64,000 bases of DNA from Dugong dugon. Lineage: Eukaryota > Chordata > Mammalia > Sirenia > Dugongidae. Below are positions 1 through 10,440 of the stretch, in pieces. The notes beneath the pieces are model-generated. The model did not search any database, was not told the DNA's origin, and saw only the letters and a list, made by a program, of their open reading frames with translations. Made by a program: the position numbers and the translations under genes. The first letter of the stretch is position 1. Each line of letters begins with the position of its first letter. The DNA is taken from the NCBI GenBank assembly GCA_030035585.1, contig CM057460.1:221609711-221673710 (forward strand), read 5' to 3'.

Positions 1-176
1 CCACTTCCATTCAGGGTCTCCTAGATTGGACCCCAGTCTATGCATCTTAGCTGTCTCTCCGTTATTTTCTGCATCTGTTCTCCAGCTACATGGACTCCTA
101 GCTTTCCCCCCAGACATATCTCACACTATCCTGCCTTGCTATTGTTCTCACTCTCCTGTCAGCCTAGCGTGAATGT

Positions 177-1094
177 TGTTACGGATTACATTATGTTCCC
201 CCAAAATATGGAATCCTAACTCCTGTACCTGTGGACGTGATCCTGTTTGGAAATAGGGTTTTCTTTGTTACGTTAATGAGGTCATACCAATGGACAGTGG
301 GTCCTAAATTTAATCACCTCTGAGTTATATAAAGAGCAGATTAGACACAGAGGTACCACACACGAGGGAAGATAGATGCCATGTGCTATGGGTTGAATTG
401 TGTCCCCAAAAAATGTGTGTTAACTTGGCTAGGCCATGATTCTAAGTATTGTGTGATTGTCCACCATTTTGTCATCTGACATGATTTTCCTATGTGTTGT
501 AAATCCTACCTCTATGATGTTAATGAAGCAGGATTAGAGACAGTTATGCTAATGAGGCAGGAATCCATCTATAAGATTAGATTGTGTCTTAAGTCAATCT
601 CTTTTGAGATATAAAAGACAGAAATGAGCAAAGAGACAGAGGGACCTCATACCACCAAGAAAACAGTGCCAGGAGCAGAGTGCATCCTTTGGCCAGGGGG
701 TCCCTGCACAGAGAAGCTCCTAGACTAGGGGAAGTTTGATGACAAGGACCTTCCTCCAGAGCCGATAGAGAGAGAAAGCCTTCCCCTGGAGCTGGCGCCC
801 TGAATTCGGACTTCTAACCTACTAGACTATTAGAAAATAAGCTTTTGTTTGTTAAAGCCACCCACTTGTGATATTTCTGTTATAGCAGCACTAGATGACT
901 GAGACACCACGTGAGGATCTTCTACAAGCCAAGGAACCAAAGGACATCTGGGACTACCAACAAGGAAGAAATACACATGGTCAAGACCCTGATTTGGACT
1001 TTTAGCTTCCAGAACTGTGAGATGATATATTTCTGTTCTTTAAAGTCACCCACTGGTGGTATTTGTGTTATAGCAGCACTAGGTAACTAAGACA
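177..1094 (+). mobile_element. ERVL-MaLR-type solo LTR (outer), split by a second LTR
   Basis: The element starts TGTTACGGATT and ends CTAAGACA, the typical MaLR LTR termini. It is flanked by a perfect 5-bp duplication AATGT (172-176 and 1095-1099). A younger LTR occupies 384-906. The 3' part carries the usual purine-rich stretch and the half TTTCTGTTCTTTAAAG near its end. It has no internal retroviral genes, so it is a solo LTR. Confidence 0.85.
384..906 (+). mobile_element. ERVL-MaLR-type solo LTR (inner)
   Basis: It runs from TGCTATGGGTTG to GACTGAGACA in the same family style as 15498-16003 and 58645-59148. It lies inside the outer LTR with an imperfect 5-bp duplication, CCATG (379-383) and CCACG (907-911), a difference explained by one CpG transition. 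The motif GAGATATAAAAGA at about 606-618 resembles a TATA box. Confidence 0.85.
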
Positions 1095-1257
1095 AATGTC
1101 CTTCCTCCAAATTTTGACCTACCTAATTCTATCCTTTCTTCCCATAACTTTCTCCCCAGTTCCTCCATGCACTTACCCCATCTTACTCCTGGAGTCTTCC
1201 CCAGAACTTGGCTTGTACTTCTTAGATGACAGCAAAATGTTGGGAAAAGTGTATGCA

Positions 1258-1340
1258 CTTGGGAGTCAGCCATATTTAGGTTTGTAACCCAACTTTACCA
1301 TCATCTAGCTGTGGGAACTTAGGAAAGTTATTTAAATGTA
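1258..1340 (+). mobile_element. MIR fragment
   Basis: The string CATCTAGCTGTGGGAACTTAG followed by GAAAGTTATTTAA fits the MIR core (ctagctgtgtgaccttgggcaagttacttaa). The copy is old and diverged. Confidence 0.6.
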
Positions 1341-1373
1341 GCACATTATGTATTATACTACAATATATAATAT

Positions 1374-1611
1374 GTTGCTGTTGTTGTTAGATGCCGTCGA
1401 GGTGGTTCTGACTTATAGCGACCCTACGCGCAACAGAACAAAACGCTGCCCAATCCTGCGTCATCCTCATAATTGTTGCTGAGTTTGAGCCCGTTGTTGC
1501 AGTCACTGTGTCATTCCATCTCATCAAGGGTCTTCCTCTTTTACGCTGACCCTCTACCTTACCAAGCAGGATGTCCTTCTCCAGGGACTGGTCCCTCCTA
1601 ATGATATGTCC
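1374..1611 (-). mobile_element. RTE/BovB-like LINE, 3'-end fragment
   Basis: Read on the minus strand it ends in the RTE tail (cgctataagtcagaaccacctcgacggcatctaac then CAA repeats). It contains the tract encoding the end of the RT ORF and the 3' UTR. A 9-bp duplication ATATAATAT flanks it (1365-1373 and 1612-1620). It is severely 5' truncated. Confidence 0.85.
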
Positions 1612-1733
1612 ATATAATATATCATATTAAGCAAATATATCACATGAACAAATAGCTTAGCCCAGAGTCTGTCACATGGCCAATATTTACCAAGGTGAAT
1701 TGTTTCGGTGTGGTGGATGTTGTTATCACTAGA

Positions 1734-2130
1734 TGTCTTAGTTACCCAGTGCTTCTATAACACAAATACCACCAGTGAGTGGCTTTAAAGAACAGAAATC
1801 TATTATCTCACAGTTCTGGAAGCTAAAAGTCCAAATTGGGGTCTTGACCATGTGGATTTCTTCCTTGTTGGCAGTCCCAGATGTCTCTTGGATCCTTGGC
1901 TTGTAGATGATCATCACATGGCATCTGTCTTCCCCTGTGTGTGGTACCTCTGGTTCTAATCTGCTCTTTATATAACTCAGATGTGATTAAGTTCAGAAAC
2001 CCACTGTGCACTTGGATGACTTCATTCACCTAACAAGGAAAACCCTGTTTCCAAACAGGACCACATCCACAGGTATAGGGGTGAGAATTCCAACATATAT
2101 TTTAGGAGGGACACAACTTAATTCATAACA
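1734..2130 (-). mobile_element. ERVL-MaLR-type solo LTR
   Basis: It starts TGTCTTAGTTACC and ends TTCATAACA, the reverse complement of the MaLR ends. It is similar to the outer LTR at 177-1094. The flanks (CTAGA and CTAAT) do not give a clean duplication. Confidence 0.8.
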
Positions 2131-3038
2131 CTAATGTGTAAGTTCCATAAATGGAAAGGCAGCCCTTTATTTCTTGTGGTTAAATAAGTGAGAACTTAGA
2201 CCTTATCTGAAAAGTATAAAAATTAAATATTAGTGTGAATATATTGATGCTTTCAAATTTGAATATTTATATTTGAATGTCTAACTTTAACCCTACCTCA
2301 ATTCCTTGAACTTTATTTTCCTTTAAAGTCCACAAGACTGGCACTGAGCCCAACTCCCCTGCAGTACAACCACAACATGAAGCCTCAGCTGAGTCACTAT
2401 CAAAGACTGGCTAAGTGTCTCACTGGAATCACCTAATCACAAAATGCTCTGGCATTAGTTAAACAAAAATATCAAGAGATGTCGGCTCCTATTTCAGGAC
2501 TCCAAAGAGTTCTCACTCTTCCGAGTTCTCTTATTCCCAAGGAAGAGGGGATTTTTAAATGAGTAACTGCTATAAACATATATGTCATCTCAATTTCACT
2601 CGAAAACACTAAGAATTTGCATTGGAAACTTTTTTGTTTTGTTTTGTTTTGTTTTTGATGTGATTCTGTCTCCTGTCCAACCAGATATCCAGGATCCAGA
2701 GCAGCAGCCTCATACTCAACCATCTTTGGGATTGTGTTAAGACAGAAAAATGGGCTTCAAAAGATGTCCATGTTCTAAATCCCAGAAGCAGGGAATATGT
2801 TACTTTACAAGGTAAAGGATAGCAGATGGAATTATATTTACTAATCATCTGATCTTAACATAGGTAGATTATCTTGGATTATCCATGCAGCCCCAGTGTA
2901 ATCACAAAGGTCTTCCAAAGTGCAAGAGAGGGTCAAAGTCAGGGAAGGAGATGTGACGATAGAAGCAAGGTCAGAGTCATGTGATTGCTGTTTTAAAAAA
3001 TTTATTTTGTTGTAAGTAAATATATATATAGATATACA
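2131..3038. other. Unassigned, apparently single-copy sequence
   Basis: No coding potential or repeat family was recognised. A short TTTTG run lies near 2630-2657. The right end is AT-rich and leads into the TA target of the next element. Confidence 0.4.
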
Positions 3039-3401
3039 TACACCTATTCCTCACTTATCAACTCTCTCGTTATCCAACATTGCGGATTTACATAGAGTAA
3101 AAAATCTACTATTCAATTATTTTGCACATTAATGATGTACATCTGGCAGTAATGAATGCCAAGGTGTAAGGTGAGGGTAACACTGGCTGTGATGATTAAG
3201 GTTATGTGTCAACTTGGCTGGGCTATAATTCTCAGTGGTTTGACAGTTATGCAATGATGTAATTTGGCAGTTGTGTATGATGTAGTCATCCTCTATTTTG
3301 TGATCTGATGCGGTCATCCTCCATTTTTGCATAACTCTGATTTTTGCATAATGACATGGTCTTTGGAACTCAACCATGTTGAGAAGTGAGGAGTGGGTGT
3401 A
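3039..3401. mobile_element. Small DNA transposon with 24-bp terminal inverted repeats
   Basis: The left end 3039-3062 and the reverse complement of the right end 3378-3401 match at about 21 of 24 bases, both starting TACACC and containing TCCTCACTT. Each CACC terminus abuts a TA dinucleotide, as expected for Tc1/mariner-type insertion. The middle (about 3185-3340) resembles part of a MaLR LTR (motif TCAACTTGGCTGGGC). No transposase is visible, so it is a MITE-like non-autonomous element. I cannot name the family. Confidence 0.65.
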
Positions 3402-4235
3402 TACTATTTCATAATCACTGAGCACCTTGTCGGATAGCAGCTTCTTAGGCATAAGGAGAAACACCAGTGCCTTAGCCAAAATGCCATTCTCAAGAGGCAG
3501 GAAGCTGATATTTATCACTTCACTTTAAAGCTCATGCCGTGCCCACAGATGTTGTTATATAATTACAGATCAAACGGCATCTAGTGTGTGAGTCTTGAAT
3601 TACTGGTGCTGGAACAGATACAGCTATTTATAATCATCCTGGGGCTGGGAACAGAGTAAGTGGGAACAATGAAGGACTAATTTCTAGCTCAGGGGCTGAG
3701 ACTTAAATGAAGCATCACAAAGGGGCAGCTGCCAGTTATGGGCCGAACAGTCAAAACCTCCCACACAACCACCAGTGGGAAGGAACCCTTCCAGAGCTGT
3801 GGCCTCAGAGAAAGGGACAAGCCTTCAAAGGGAATTGTTTTGCAAGCCATGGCTTTTAGCAATAAACCACCAGCTATTCTTGGCAGAGATAGGGGAGGCT
3901 GAAAAAGCCCTAAGGCCTCTTTTCTTGTATTCACTTGCTGGGTTGAGTATTTTAGCTCCTCAAAAAAGGGCGGGTTCTAAGAGAGGAACATTGGAGGAGG
4001 CAGAGGCTTAATGGTAAGAATGAAATAATTCCTTCCACATTTACAGAGCTGGGCTTTGTTTCCAAGGAGGGACAATTGAAAAAATAAAGTAGGCAGGTAT
4101 TTATTCCTCAAAAGGATGAATGCAGGGACTCTTGTGGGTGTTCATTCAGCCCATCAGGCAAGTGGGCAAAGTTGGGTGGACTGGTGTAATGGCAGCAAGA
4201 TGCCCCCGTGGGTTTATTCTCCACGAAGGTAAAGT
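3402..4235. other. Unassigned sequence
   Basis: No gene or repeat was recognised. Short open frames on both strands here lack any family signature. Confidence 0.4.
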
Positions 4236-4239
4236 TGCA

Positions 4240-4335
4240 CTGTGGTTCATGCCCTGAGTTTTGGGATCAGATAGGTCTAGGTTTGAATCCCATCTCAGTA
4301 TGAGCTTATTCAGGTCACTTAAATGTCTCAATAAA
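4240..4335 (+). mobile_element. MIR fragment
   Basis: GGTTTGAATCCCATCTCAGT and then TTATTCAGGTCACTTAAATG follow the MIR consensus order. It is an old copy. Confidence 0.65.
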
Positions 4336-4339
4336 ATAT

Positions 4340-4861
4340 AATGTATCGGTTGTACATCAATGTTCATTGCAGAACTATTCACAATACCCAAAAGATGAAA
4401 ACAACCCAAGTGTCCACTAGCAGATGAATGGATAAACAAAATATGGTATGTCCCTACAAGAGAATATTATTCTGCCATAAAAAGAGATGAAGTTCTAACA
4501 CATGGTACAACATGGATGAACCTTGAAAACATTATGCTGAGTGAAATAAGTCAGATACACAGGACAAATATTGTATGCGCCCATTTATCTGAAGTATTTA
4601 GAATAGACAAATGCATAGAGACAGATAAATAAATTAGTGGTGATCATGGGCTAGGGGGAAGGGAAGAATGAGGAGTTATTACCTAATGCGACAGAGTTTC
4701 TGTTTGGGGTACTGAAAAAGTTTTGGAAGTAAATAGTTGTTAAGGTCACACCGTGTTGTGAGTATGATTAATGCCACTGGACTGTACACTTGAGAATGGC
4801 TGAAATGGCCAATTGTATGTTGTGTATATTTCACCACAATTTAATTAAAAAAAAAAAAAAA
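4340..4861 (+). mobile_element. L1 3' end, old subfamily
   Basis: It contains the hallmark L1 tract encoding the ORF2 C terminus (TCATTGCAGAACTATTCACA, then GATGGATAAAC-type motifs). The 3' UTR and a poly(A) tail at about 4846-4861 follow. It is strongly 5' truncated and non-coding. Confidence 0.85.
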
Positions 4862-5099
4862 GGTGACTAAGGAAATTTTCAGACAAACCAAAAGCTTGGA
4901 GAATTTGTCACCAGCCACCTAACTAACCAGACATGTTAAAAGAAGTTTTCCAGACAGAATGAAATGATGCTAAGTGGAAACTAGGGTATGCATGAAGGAA
5001 TGAAGAATGCCAGAAATGGCCAAAATGAAGGCAGGTTTAAAAAAAATACTTTTCGATAATGTGTTTAAAAGTTAATGAACCCTTGTAAAGAGCAACTGC

Positions 5100-6035
5100 A
5101 ATTCAATGCAATCGATTCAATTCAGTTTCAATTCAATGGCAAGTGCAACGCTTCTTTCTTTGATCCTAACCACCAGAGCTAGGTCAGATCACACAACCCA
5201 AGACCTCAGACACCAGCCGCAAGCTTGGGGGTACACACCACAGTCTCATTTCTCACCTGCTGGCTACAAATTCAGGGGTTTCTTCTACCCTCCTAAGGAT
5301 GCCAGCTGTAAGTGCAGAGGTCCCCAGGTCCTCCTCACTTCTGACCTGCTGGCTTCCACTACTCCTTCAGGTTCGTTAATTAACTAGAATGAATCACAGA
5401 ACTCAAGAAATCTCTGTACTTACAACTACAGTTTTATTATAGCAAAAAGGATACAAATGAAGAGAAACATAGGAGAAGGTCTGGAAGAGTTTCCAAAGCA
5501 GAGCTTCCATGTCCCAAAAAGGGATGCGCTACCCTCCCATGTACACAGATGTCTTTCATCAACCAGGAAGCCCCTAGAGCCTCTGTGCCCAGAGCCTTTA
5601 TTGGAGCCTCATTATGTAGGCATGATTGATTGAACTCGGAAAGGATACGCTAATATCCTAATATGAGCAACTATTGGCCCAGTGGTTAACAGTTCGGCTT
5701 CTAACCAAAAGATTGGCAGTTCGAATCCACCAGCTGCTCCTTGGAAACTCTACAGGGCAGTTCTACCCTGTCTGTTAGGGTATGAGTTGCCATCGACTCT
5801 ACGGCAATAGGTTTGTTTTTTGATTGAGGTAGGCTAATATCATGCAGTTGGTCTCTCTGACCTGATCAGCCCCAACCTGAATCACCTCATCAACATAAAC
5901 CCTCAGTGTATGGTCTGTAACTCTGATAGATAAAAGACTTCAATCACTAAGGAAATTCCAAGTTTTGGAGGTTTTCCCTCAGGAACCAAGGACAAAGACC
6001 AAGTTCTTTGGACAAAGTTCATTGTATACCCCACA
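5100..6035 (-). mobile_element. LTR-like repeat, copy 1 of 2, interrupted by an AfroSINE
   Basis: It shares order and sequence with 23255-24105. Shared blocks include a GTTTTATTATAGCAAAAAGG-type block, TTTTTATTGGGGTTTCATTA-type block, and then CATAAACCCTCAG and ACAAAGACCAAG. The minus strand carries a polyadenylation-like AATAAA, which fits an LTR in that orientation. The family is not identified. Confidence 0.5.
5672..5821 (+). mobile_element. AfroSINE, short form
   Basis: The tRNA-like part has B box GTTCGAATCC. The body continues CTCCTTGGAAACTCTACAGG, with a GAGTTGCCATCGACTC tail. The 5' end is degraded. It lies within the LTR-like repeat, and GCTAATATC recurs on both sides (about 5649 and 5833), suggesting the target duplication. 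Confidence 0.85.
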
Positions 6036-6177
6036 ACTATTAAAAGCAAACTAATAACTGTGGGGTTTATAATACCTGTAGAGGTAAAATGTAAAATGTA
6101 TGGTATAAACAGCCGAAGAGATGGGGGAAGGAATGGAAATATACTGTTAGAAGATTATTACATTATATGTGAAATCC

Positions 6178-6319
6178 AAAAACCAAACCTGTTGTTAAGT
6201 CAATTCTGACTCATAGTGATCCTATAGGACAGAGTAGAACCACCCCATAGGATTTCCAAGGAGTGGCTGGCCTTTTTGTTAGCAGCCGTAGCTCTTCACC
6301 ACTGCGCCATCAGGGCTCC
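6178..6319 (-). mobile_element. AfroSINE, short form
   Basis: It is a reverse-oriented copy with AAACCTGTTGTTAAGTCAAT tail and CGCCATCAGGGCTCC head. The flanks ATATGTGAAAT and ATACATGAAAT form a probable 11-bp duplication. It is inserted in the old LINE. Confidence 0.9.
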
Positions 6320-6500
6320 ATACATGAAATAGTATAATACTATTTGAAGGTAGAGCCTTATTTGAAGGCAGGCTATGATAAGTCAAGGGTACATATTGTA
6401 AACCCTTGAGTGATCACCAAGACAAAAAATCAAGCAATCTAGTGAGAAGACAGATGAAGAAATCAACAACTGCAGTAAAGTGTTACCATCAAGGTCAACA

Positions 6501-6863
6501 GGGACAAGGACAGTATGTGAGGCATGTACTGAGATAGGCCAGCTTCTGCAGACCTTTGTAGTAATAAAATGTACTCAAGAGTAGATGCCCTAAGTTAAGC
6601 AGTGAGGAAGTTGGCCAGGCCTAGGGAAGGAGAGCTGGGGGAGAATGCCCGAGGGGCTGATCCAGGAAGCATGTGCAAAAGAACCAAGTTGAGAAAGTTT
6701 GGCCCCAACAGGAAGAAGACTGATGGCTGTCCACCATAAAAACACCAGACCATCAGCTGGAGCCAGGAATGTAAGAAAAAAAGAAGCATTCATGTGAAAA
6801 CATTTGCGTATTTCCACTGATAATATGCACTTATCATTTGCCTCTGCGTGTGTGCATGCATAT
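6501..6863. other. Unassigned sequence
   Basis: No gene or repeat family was recognised in this interval. Confidence 0.35.
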
Positions 6864-7213
6864 TGTTAAGTGAAATAAAAATGGAGTCGTATGGTTGACA
6901 AAATGGTGAAGGCAGTTGAGTGGACAATACCCCAAAGACTTGTCTTTACTGAAGCTTAAGCCTAGCTTTCCTGTAAATCAAGCCACCCTTGTTGACCAGT
7001 GAAATCCTGACAGTGTTTTGATAGTAAATTGTATAAACCAATCAGAAATAAGCTTTTGTTTCTCCATTTTGCCAATATAAGCCAATCTCTGCTGATAACT
7101 CGGTGGAGTACCTTTCCGTGTGTGGTTTGGTGCTACCTGATTCACGAATCTTCCTGCCCAAATAAACCTCAACTAATAGATTAATTTTATTATTGACTCA
7201 GTTTCTTTTGACA
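6864..7213 (+). mobile_element. Probable ERV solo LTR (class I type)
   Basis: The 350-bp segment begins TGTTAAGTGAAAT and ends TTTTGACA. It has CCAATATAAGCC about 140 bp before the end and AATAAACCTCAA near the end, which is the usual U3-R-U5 arrangement. No flanking duplication is visible. No retroviral genes adjoin it. Confidence 0.5.
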
Positions 7214-7333
7214 GTTTATGTGTTTTTCTTTTTCAGAAGTCCACCTCCCTTCTTTTTTACTTGTTGGCCAACATGTTTTCACTTCAGGGAGCCCAGTCTT
7301 TTATCTCCCCTCTCTTTTCAGTTGTCCCCCCGC

Positions 7334-7545
7334 AAAAACCAAGGATGTTGCCATCAAGGCAATTTTAACTCACAGTTACCTCATGTGCTACAGTGTAGAA
7401 CCATTCTCCATAGGGTTTTCAATGGCTATAATCTTTATGGAAGCAGATCACCAGGCTTTTCTTCCACAGCACTACTGGCTATGTTCAAACAGCCAACCTT
7501 TAGATTAGTAGTCAAGTGCAAAATGTTTGCACCACTTAGGAATCT
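7334..7545 (-). mobile_element. AfroSINE, long form
   Basis: It reads on the minus strand from a head in CCTAAGTGGTGCAAAC to a tail at GATGTTGCCATCAAGGC. The longer central body (motif near TTTTCAATGGCTATAATC) is present. It is diverged. Confidence 0.8.
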
Positions 7546-8263
7546 CTTTCCCAGTTTCAATGGAGTTTCCAGACTAAGATGGACTAGGAAGTTCAGGGAG
7601 ACATGGCCAGCAAGAAAGAATGAGCAAGACGAAACCCTTGCCACCGTAAAGAAAATTTTAAAAAACTGCCAAGGGTGTAAGTTTGAGTGATAGAGGCCAC
7701 ATAATCTACTTCTTTAATAATTTTCTTATTTTATGAAAGAAAATATACTTTTTAAAAATTTAGATGTATAGAAACTACAAAATTCTATGATAGGATCTAT
7801 AAATGGAATCTCATTACACATGCTAATATAACCTATTTTTAAAAATATCAACAATATGCTGTGGACACCATTTACAACCACGAACACCTGTCTAGAACAT
7901 CATTAAGTTATTAATATTCATTGGATTTCCTTGTCTTCTTGTTAGCCTATATATACCTAAGGCTCTTCAAATGAAGTTAATACAAGTAAATATTTGCTTT
8001 CTATTTTTATTTGAATCTTTCTTGTATCTTCTTTGGAATAAAAAGCCATTATCCTAGAACATTTGCGCATACCGTAGATAAGGCAAGAATGTGAGACGTC
8101 ATTATTTTGCAGGTCTAGGCCAGTCCTTTATACTTGGGGCTTTAGATGTCTGATGGCCTTTTCTCCTTCCAGAGCAGAACTCATGGTTTGAATGCAGGGT
8201 CCTGTTAGACCTACATTATACTGACATCTGCTGGTCACTAAGAGGTCATTGCTGATAATTTTT
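7546..8263. other. AT-rich unassigned sequence
   Basis: No coding or repeat identity was recognised. It is AT-rich through about 7700-8060. Confidence 0.4.
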
Positions 8264-8470
8264 TAAAAACCAAACCCTTTGCCATCCAGTCAATTCCAAC
8301 TCATAGTGACTCTATAGGACAGAGTAGAACTGCCCCGTAGGGTTGCCAATGCTGTAATCTTTCTGGGAGCAGACTGCCACATCTTTCTCCCACAGAGCCA
8401 CTGGGTGGGTTTGAACCACTGACCTTTTGGTTAGCAGCCAAGAGCTTAACTACTGAGACACCAGGACTCC
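8264..8470 (-). mobile_element. AfroSINE, long form
   Basis: The tail AAACCAAACCCTTTGCCATC is at the left and the head CACCAGGACTCC at the right. The middle block GAGCAGACTGCCACATCTTT is the long-form insert. Confidence 0.9.
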
Positions 8471-8650
8471 TCACATCGCTGGTAATAGCGATTCAAAATG
8501 GAGCAAGACTCACAGGGTGGTTTTCCCTGAGTGTGCCGAACTTAGTTTTTACACAGTTTTTAAGGCTATAACCACACTATGTACCAATTTCTTTGGGCAG
8601 CAATGTCCATAATCAAATTCTTTTTCTCCATCTCTATTTCATTTTTCTAC

Positions 8651-9021
8651 CACCCATCTGTCAGTTTGTCATACTGTGGTGGCTTGTGTGTTGCTGTGAT
8701 GCTGGAAGCTATGCCACCCATATTTCAAATGCCAGCAGGGTCACCCATGGTGGACAGGTTTCAGCAGAGCTTCCAGACTAAGACAGACTAGGAAGAAAGG
8801 ACTGGAAATCTACTTCCAAGAGTTAGCCAATTTTGGAATACTGGATAACAGAATATTGTCCGATGTAGTGCTAGAAGATGAGACCCTTAGACTGAAAGGC
8901 ACTTAAAATACACAGTGCCTGCAACAATGGACTTGAGCATACTTATGATGGTAAAGATGGCGCAGGATTGGGCAATTTTCATTCTGTTGTACTTGGGGTT
9001 GCCATGAGTTGGATCCAATTC
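8651..9021 (+). mobile_element. Non-autonomous RTE derivative (5' UTR joined to 3' tail)
   Basis: It starts at the RTE 5' terminus (CACCCATCTGTCAGTTTGTC), runs through the 5' UTR to about 8915, then jumps straight to the 3' tail (GATGGCGCAGGATTGGGCAA). The ORF is absent. The junction (GGCACTTAAAATACACAGTG) resembles those in the copies at 32958-33341 and 45542-45926. Confidence 0.8.
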
Positions 9022-9303
9022 TATGACAATTTCATCCATTGCTGCTGCTTGCAATTAGTTGGGCCAAGTATGATTATTCATCACTCTCTTGGGAACGTTT
9101 GTGTGGGAAAAAGGTGGACAAATACAAAACTTTCGCAAGCTGTTACCCATTTACCTTGTTTTTACAAATTATCCTCCTGAGCTCTTGAGTCTTCTGCAGA
9201 ACAAATATAAGGGGCCTGGGAGAGTGGAGGACATGGAGAAATGGCTCTGAGAACGCCTTGTGTCGTGTGTCTGCTCCTTCCTTTCCACCACACTCCGTCC
9301 TGG

Positions 9304-9773
9304 TGTTACTGAACCCTAGGAGGTAGGTTCTTGTCCGGCGTGCTCAGACTTGCCAATTATCTGGACACTGGTCTTTGAGAAAGAGAAAGTAACTTTATTG
9401 CAATCTGCAGAGCAAGGAGCCCAAAGGAAATTCCTCAGAGTGGGCTCCCAGAGCTACCAGGAAGCAGGACTCATATGTGATTTGGGCAGCAAGATGGTGG
9501 CCACGCAAGCGTACTAGGGAGGGAAAATTCTAGAAGGCGGCCAGGAACCAGGAGGTGACGTGGTTCTTATTGGACCTCTCACTTTGGAATATGGTCCAGG
9601 TGATGATCTTCCTTCTGATTCATTCTTCCTATTGCTGAGTCCTTTGTTGAGGGCAGTCACAGCTGGCCCTTCTGCGCATGCGGAGCTGGCCAGTCTGGCT
9701 TGGGCTAGTATAAGGACTAATGGAAATTGACTGGCATTCATAAGGTCGGGTTACACTGGTGGCCTCAGTAACA
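9304..9773 (-). mobile_element. ERV solo LTR with 9-bp inverted termini
   Basis: The ends are TGTTACTGA and TCAGTAACA, a perfect 9-bp inverted pair. On the minus strand AATAAAG lies about 90 bp before the 3' end (near 9393-9399), which sets the orientation. No target duplication was found. The class (I or II) is not determined. Confidence 0.65.
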
Positions 9774-10027
9774 TTGTACAACCAGCCCCTTCACAGAAAG
9801 TCCAGTGGCAAAAAAACTAAATTGTTATTTATCATTCTGGAAAACAGCTTAAAATTGGAAGGTGAACTTCCAGAACCTGAATTCCTAGAAATTCCCTCTA
9901 GAGAATGCACTTGGGCTCCTTACACCTACTACATTACCCACCACTAGCGTACCTACTACCTGCTGCTAGTGTCACCCCAGCCTTTTGCCCCACCTACATG
10001 GTCACAGAAGAAGTTAGACTTCAAAAT

Positions 10028-10440
10028 CTGATGGAACTGTGCTCAAATCCCCTCTTTGCCCCTTACCCGTCTAAACATAGGTGAGTTATAAAACTTTTTA
10101 AGTCTCACTTTCCTTAACTGTAAAATATGAATTAAAAAAAAACAGTGGACATCAAGTTAATTCCCACTCATAATGACCCCACGTGTGTCAGAGTAGAACT
10201 GTGTGCCACAGAATTTTCAATGGCTGATTTTTCAGAAGTAGATTGCCAAGAGTTTCTTCCGAGGTACCACTGGGTGGGCTCGAACCTCCAACCTTTTAGT
10301 TAGCAGCCAAGCATGTTAACAGTTTGCACCACCAGGGGCTCCAAAATATAAATAACAACAAATAATGCAAAAGGTTTTCATGAGGATTGAGACGAAATAT
10401 GCATGTAAAGTTTGAAAGAGGTCCCTACCACATAAAGGGG
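10028..10440 (+). mobile_element. MIR split by an AfroSINE
   Basis: The left part ends CTCACTTTCCTTAACTGTAA. The right part resumes with TCATGAGGATTGAGACGAAA and TGCATGTAAAG, matching the MIR tail. The AfroSINE at 10133-10342 separates them with duplicated AAAATATGAAT/AAAATATAAAT. Confidence 0.75.
10133..10342 (-). mobile_element. AfroSINE, long form
   Basis: The tail is toward the left (TGGACATCAAGTTAATTCCC) and the head CACCAGGGGCTCC is at the right. The 11-bp target duplication (10122-10132 and 10343-10353) has one mismatch. It is inserted in a MIR. Confidence 0.9.

Larger units (their letters stand above)
4866..6500 (+). mobile_element. Old L1/HAL1-like LINE fragment in three pieces
   Basis: The pieces 4866-5095, 6036-6177 and 6320-6500 run in order along one LINE region. 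Markers are TTGTCACCAGCC, TGGGGTTTATAATACCTGTA and TACATATTGTAAACCCTTGA. An LTR-like element and an AfroSINE separate them. The assignment rests on recognition of a widespread mammalian LINE tract. The subfamily is unknown. Confidence 0.55.

Noticed and set aside
7193-7690. A 165-codon open frame
   Set aside because: It crosses a reverse-oriented AfroSINE and unrelated flanking sequence. No domain or splice context supports a gene.
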